Origin: PFJX01 sp038215555
Lineage (GTDB): Bacteria; Pseudomonadota; Gammaproteobacteria; Burkholderiales; Thiobacillaceae
Direction: 5' to 3'
Length of the DNA: 7,538 bases
Assembly (NCBI GenBank): GCA_038215555.1
Contig: JBBQQT010000164.1
Span: forward strand, 1-7,538
Each line of letters opens with the position of its first letter. Position 1 is the stretch's first letter. The notes below the pieces were generated by a model. The model searched no databases and was not told where the DNA came from. It saw only the letters and a list, made by a program, of their open reading frames with translations. Below, one piece after another: positions 6,003 to 7,538 of the stretch. The position numbers and the translations under genes were made by a program.

Positions 6003-6033
6003 CCGACCGATCCTGCCCGGCAGGGTTGGTCGG
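6003..6033 (+). repeat. Long imperfect hairpin (REP-like or RNA stem)
   Basis: CCGACC (6003-6008) and CCTGCC (6012-6017) are mirrored by GGCAGG (6019-6024) and GGTCGG (6028-6033). Of the three intervening pairs, two are G-U wobbles on the plus-strand transcript and would be A-C mismatches on the minus strand. The plus strand can thus form a stem of about 14 pairs. No T run follows, so it is not a standard terminator. The rest of the 5960-6193 spacer shows no recognised gene. Confidence 0.55.
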
Positions 6034-6193
6034 CGGGCTGAACTTGACGGACTGCTTCTGCTGCAAAACGGCCGAACAAGCCGTCGCATCCGGCCCGCGA
6101 AACCTCATCAGCCAAGACGCTGCAGGCAGGGTTGCGCCACTGGCGCGCTTACGTACAGGTCAGGCGTCAGACGCGGGGCCTTTTTCTCTGTTA

Positions 6194-7042
6194 TCAGTAC
6201 AACCCAGTCGTTTCCCCACGCCGCGTCGCCAGGTAGCCCTGCACAGCCAGCGCGCCCACAACGAGCAGGCCGATATGCACCAGCGCCACCTGTGCGCCAG
6301 CCAGCGTATTCCAGTTTTCCACGGGATAGCGAATCAGGGAGTTGACCGCCTGCATCACCGTGCCCGCCATCCACGCGAAGGCGGCCACGTGGATGCGTCG
6401 ATAGTCTTTCTCCCGGGCTGCGGCAAACAGGCTGACAGCGATCGCCAGGTAAAAACTGCCGGCCATTCGCGCGGTGAGCGGCGTTAATTTCCAGGGCCAG
6501 AGGTACTCGGCACTGGCCGGGACAACAAACAGCACCGCGCCCAGCGATAGCATCAAAAAACCCAGCGCACGCATCGCCAGACGCAACGCGCCTGGCAGCA
6601 GTGCGGGGTTGCTTTCATGCACGGGCGGGATACGCAATTGCGCCCGGCGGACCGCGACGAGCGCTGGAATCAGCGCCACGTACAAGACCATCCACGACCA
6701 GGCCCAGGCACGCGCGCTGAGGATTTCGCTGTGCAGGTGAAACTTGTCCAAGTGAATCAGCGACGCGACCAGGATCGAAGCAAGTCCGGTGGCGACCACC
6801 CAGAAGCCGATTCGCGCCTGGGCCCAGTCGTGCGCCCGCAGGCCCAGGACCATCGCCGTGGCCACGGTCAGGTAGCCGCCGCCCAGGTAGGCGGCGGTGG
6901 CTGGGGGCTTGATCGTCCAGGCAAAGTAGCGCGGCGTGCTCTCGCTGAAAAAAAACAGCGACACCCCCGCGCTGGTGACGAGGACCGCCGCGGCGATCAT
7001 GAACCAGCGGGCGGCGGGTGAAATAGGCGTGGGGGTGGTCAT
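6194..7042 (-). CDS. Eight-helix integral membrane protein with internal duplication
   Basis: The family is not recognised. The 282-residue protein has eight predicted transmembrane segments at roughly 12-32, 50-68, 78-97, 111-131, 155-175, 189-209, 217-237 and 248-270. The two halves (1-4 and 5-8) resemble each other at an offset of 141 residues: Tyr39/Tyr180, Pro47/Pro188, Thr49/Thr190, Ala50/Ala191, Gly54/Gly195, Tyr57/Tyr198, Leu58/Leu199, Arg69/Arg210 and Asp72/Asp213 coincide. Each half has an aromatic loop (PRYFAWTIKPP; AEYLWPWKLTP) before its second helix and a basic/acidic loop after it. There is no cleavable signal peptide. The ATG at 7042 was chosen over an upstream in-frame ATG (7228) because GGAGGA (7051-7046) lies just 3 nt before it and the extra 62 residues look non-coding. 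Stops TGA and TAA follow in tandem. Function unknown; transporter or sensor are both possible. Confidence 0.8.
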   Translation of the reverse strand: MTTPTPISPAARWFMIAAAVLVTSAGVSLFFFSESTPRYFAWTIKPPATAAYLGGGYLTVATAMVLGLRAHDWAQARIGFWVVATGLASILVASLIHLDKFHLHSEILSARAWAWSWMVLYVALIPALVAVRRAQLRIPPVHESNPALLPGALRLAMRALGFLMLSLGAVLFVVPASAEYLWPWKLTPLTARMAGSFYLAIAVSLFAAAREKDYRRIHVAAFAWMAGTVMQAVNSLIRYPVENWNTLAGAQVALVHIGLLVVGALAVQGYLATRRGETTGLY

Positions 7043-7266
7043 CAGTCCTCCGGTGCGGCAGCCTTGGTGCGATTGACATAAATTCAGTCGCGTGTGCCCA
7101 AGTATGCACGCCGAAGCAATGTAGTTACTTGCTTTCATTTCTTTCATTTGAAGGCATCTTCTCTTGGTGCAATCCTGACCACCAGCAATTGTTGCCGGCT
7201 GCGCAAACCCGCGCAAATCTGGCGTCATTAAATGGCGGCGAACCGGGGTAGCGGCGTAAATGAAAC

Positions 7267-7286
7267 AGGGGCCACCACGGGCCCCT
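7267..7286. terminator. Bidirectional rho-independent terminator
   Basis: AGGGGCC (7267-7273) and GGCCCCT (7280-7286) form a perfect 7-bp stem with a 6-nt loop. On the minus strand it is followed by GTTTCATTT, 26 nt after the stop of the 70-residue gene. On the plus strand TTAAGGTTTTT follows. It most likely ends the transcript of the minus-strand gene at 7312-7524 and separates it from the membrane-protein gene. Confidence 0.65.
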
Positions 7287-7311
7287 TTAAGGTTTTTGAA
7301 GTGAAGCGTGA

Positions 7312-7524
7312 TCAGAACGGCGGATCGGTGGTCTCGACGTCCCGCCAGGTCACGCGGTCATTACGGAATTTATCCATCAAGACCTTTTCGTAGTGCAACC
7401 CGATCCGGTCACGCAAATCATCCAGCAACTCGATGACCGCCAGGGCCTGCTCGGGCGACCAATTCGCATCGATGCGCAATTCAAGGCCATGGCTCAAGCC
7501 CGAGGGTTGCGGGTCACGTTTCAT
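7312..7524 (-). CDS. Small acidic conserved-looking protein of unknown function
   Basis: The 70-residue protein has no recognised domain. It reads SGLSHGLELRIDANWSPEQA, then a helix AVIELLDDLRDRIGLHYEKVL, and a proline/acidic end TTDPPF. There is no membrane segment and the composition is that of a soluble, mostly helical adaptor-like protein. Similar small proteins are, from memory and without a search, found on integrative or plasmid-like elements of proteobacteria. The start is well supported: GGGGAGG (7535-7529) lies 4 nt upstream of the ATG. That ATG is part of ATGA (7524-7521), and the overlapping TGA closes a frame reading TGEAA from the window edge. An upstream gene in the same operon therefore probably ends here. 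Confidence 0.7.
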   Translation of the reverse strand: MKRDPQPSGLSHGLELRIDANWSPEQALAVIELLDDLRDRIGLHYEKVLMDKFRNDRVTWRDVETTDPPF

Positions 7525-7538
7525 GCCGCCTCCCCGGT
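7521..7538 (-). CDS. Possible 3' end of an upstream gene (partial)
   Basis: Five codons (TGEAA) and a TGA at 7523-7521 run in from the window edge and overlap the start of the next gene by ATGA, the usual sign of a coupled operon. Too short to identify; the call rests on the overlap only. Confidence 0.3.
   Translation of the reverse strand, partial: TGEAA

Noticed and set aside
7075..7110. Perfect TTGACA on the plus strand at 7075-7080
   Set aside because: No -10 element lies at 16-18 bp and no plus-strand gene follows.
7043..7228. N-terminal extension of the membrane protein to an ATG at 7228
   Set aside because: The extra 62 residues are not membrane-like or domain-like, and the strong ribosome binding site lies directly before the ATG at 7042.

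Overview
The window reads as accessory DNA from a proteobacterium of the beta/gamma type. Coding GC is fairly high, the protein sequences look betaproteobacterial/gammaproteobacterial, and the GloA is of the short bacterial (E. coli) class. The species cannot be named from sequence alone. The layout is patchwork: compact intact gene blocks alternate with broken genes and AT-rich joints.

Left block (137-1940, minus strand): an apparently intact HipBA toxin-antitoxin operon. The antitoxin gene hipB lies upstream of the kinase toxin gene hipA, with a 9-nt gap. In front of hipB is a promoter with a perfect TATAAT box overlapped by an inverted repeat (TAATAC-N10-GTATTA). The core CGGTATT of this operator recurs twice more further upstream, each copy exactly 50 bp from the last.

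Graveyard (2128-2782): two gene remnants lie back to back. One is the last 42 codons of an XRE-type regulator (minus). The other is the C-terminal helicase domain of a large DEAD/DEAH-box protein of the restriction/TOTE-conflict kind (plus). Both have lost their 5' parts at the same joint (about 2257-2262), as one deletion between divergent genes would produce. A strong rho-independent terminator follows.

Central block (3087-5382, plus strand): an HU-type nucleoid protein, a two-domain ChrR-like cupin, glyoxalase I (gloA, with all four metal ligands at E. coli numbering) and a DUF3616 protein. The genes are tightly spaced, and gloA and the DUF3616 gene overlap by ATGA. This looks like one transcription unit, possibly for carbonyl or oxidative stress. 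A well-spaced ribosome binding site and a 15-codon stub after it suggest that a following gene was cut off.

Right block (5443-7538, minus strand): a cold-shock-domain/DUF1294 pseudogene with two frameshifts and a lost C-terminus, a spacer with a long hairpin, an eight-helix membrane protein built from an internal duplication, a bidirectional terminator, and a 70-residue protein of unknown function. The last probably overlaps the end of an upstream gene lying outside the window.

No tRNA, rRNA, CRISPR array or intact transposase was seen. No wholly new system is evident. The best leads are the 50-bp-phased operators of hipBA, the duplicated membrane protein, and the HU-led cupin/glyoxalase/DUF3616 cassette.
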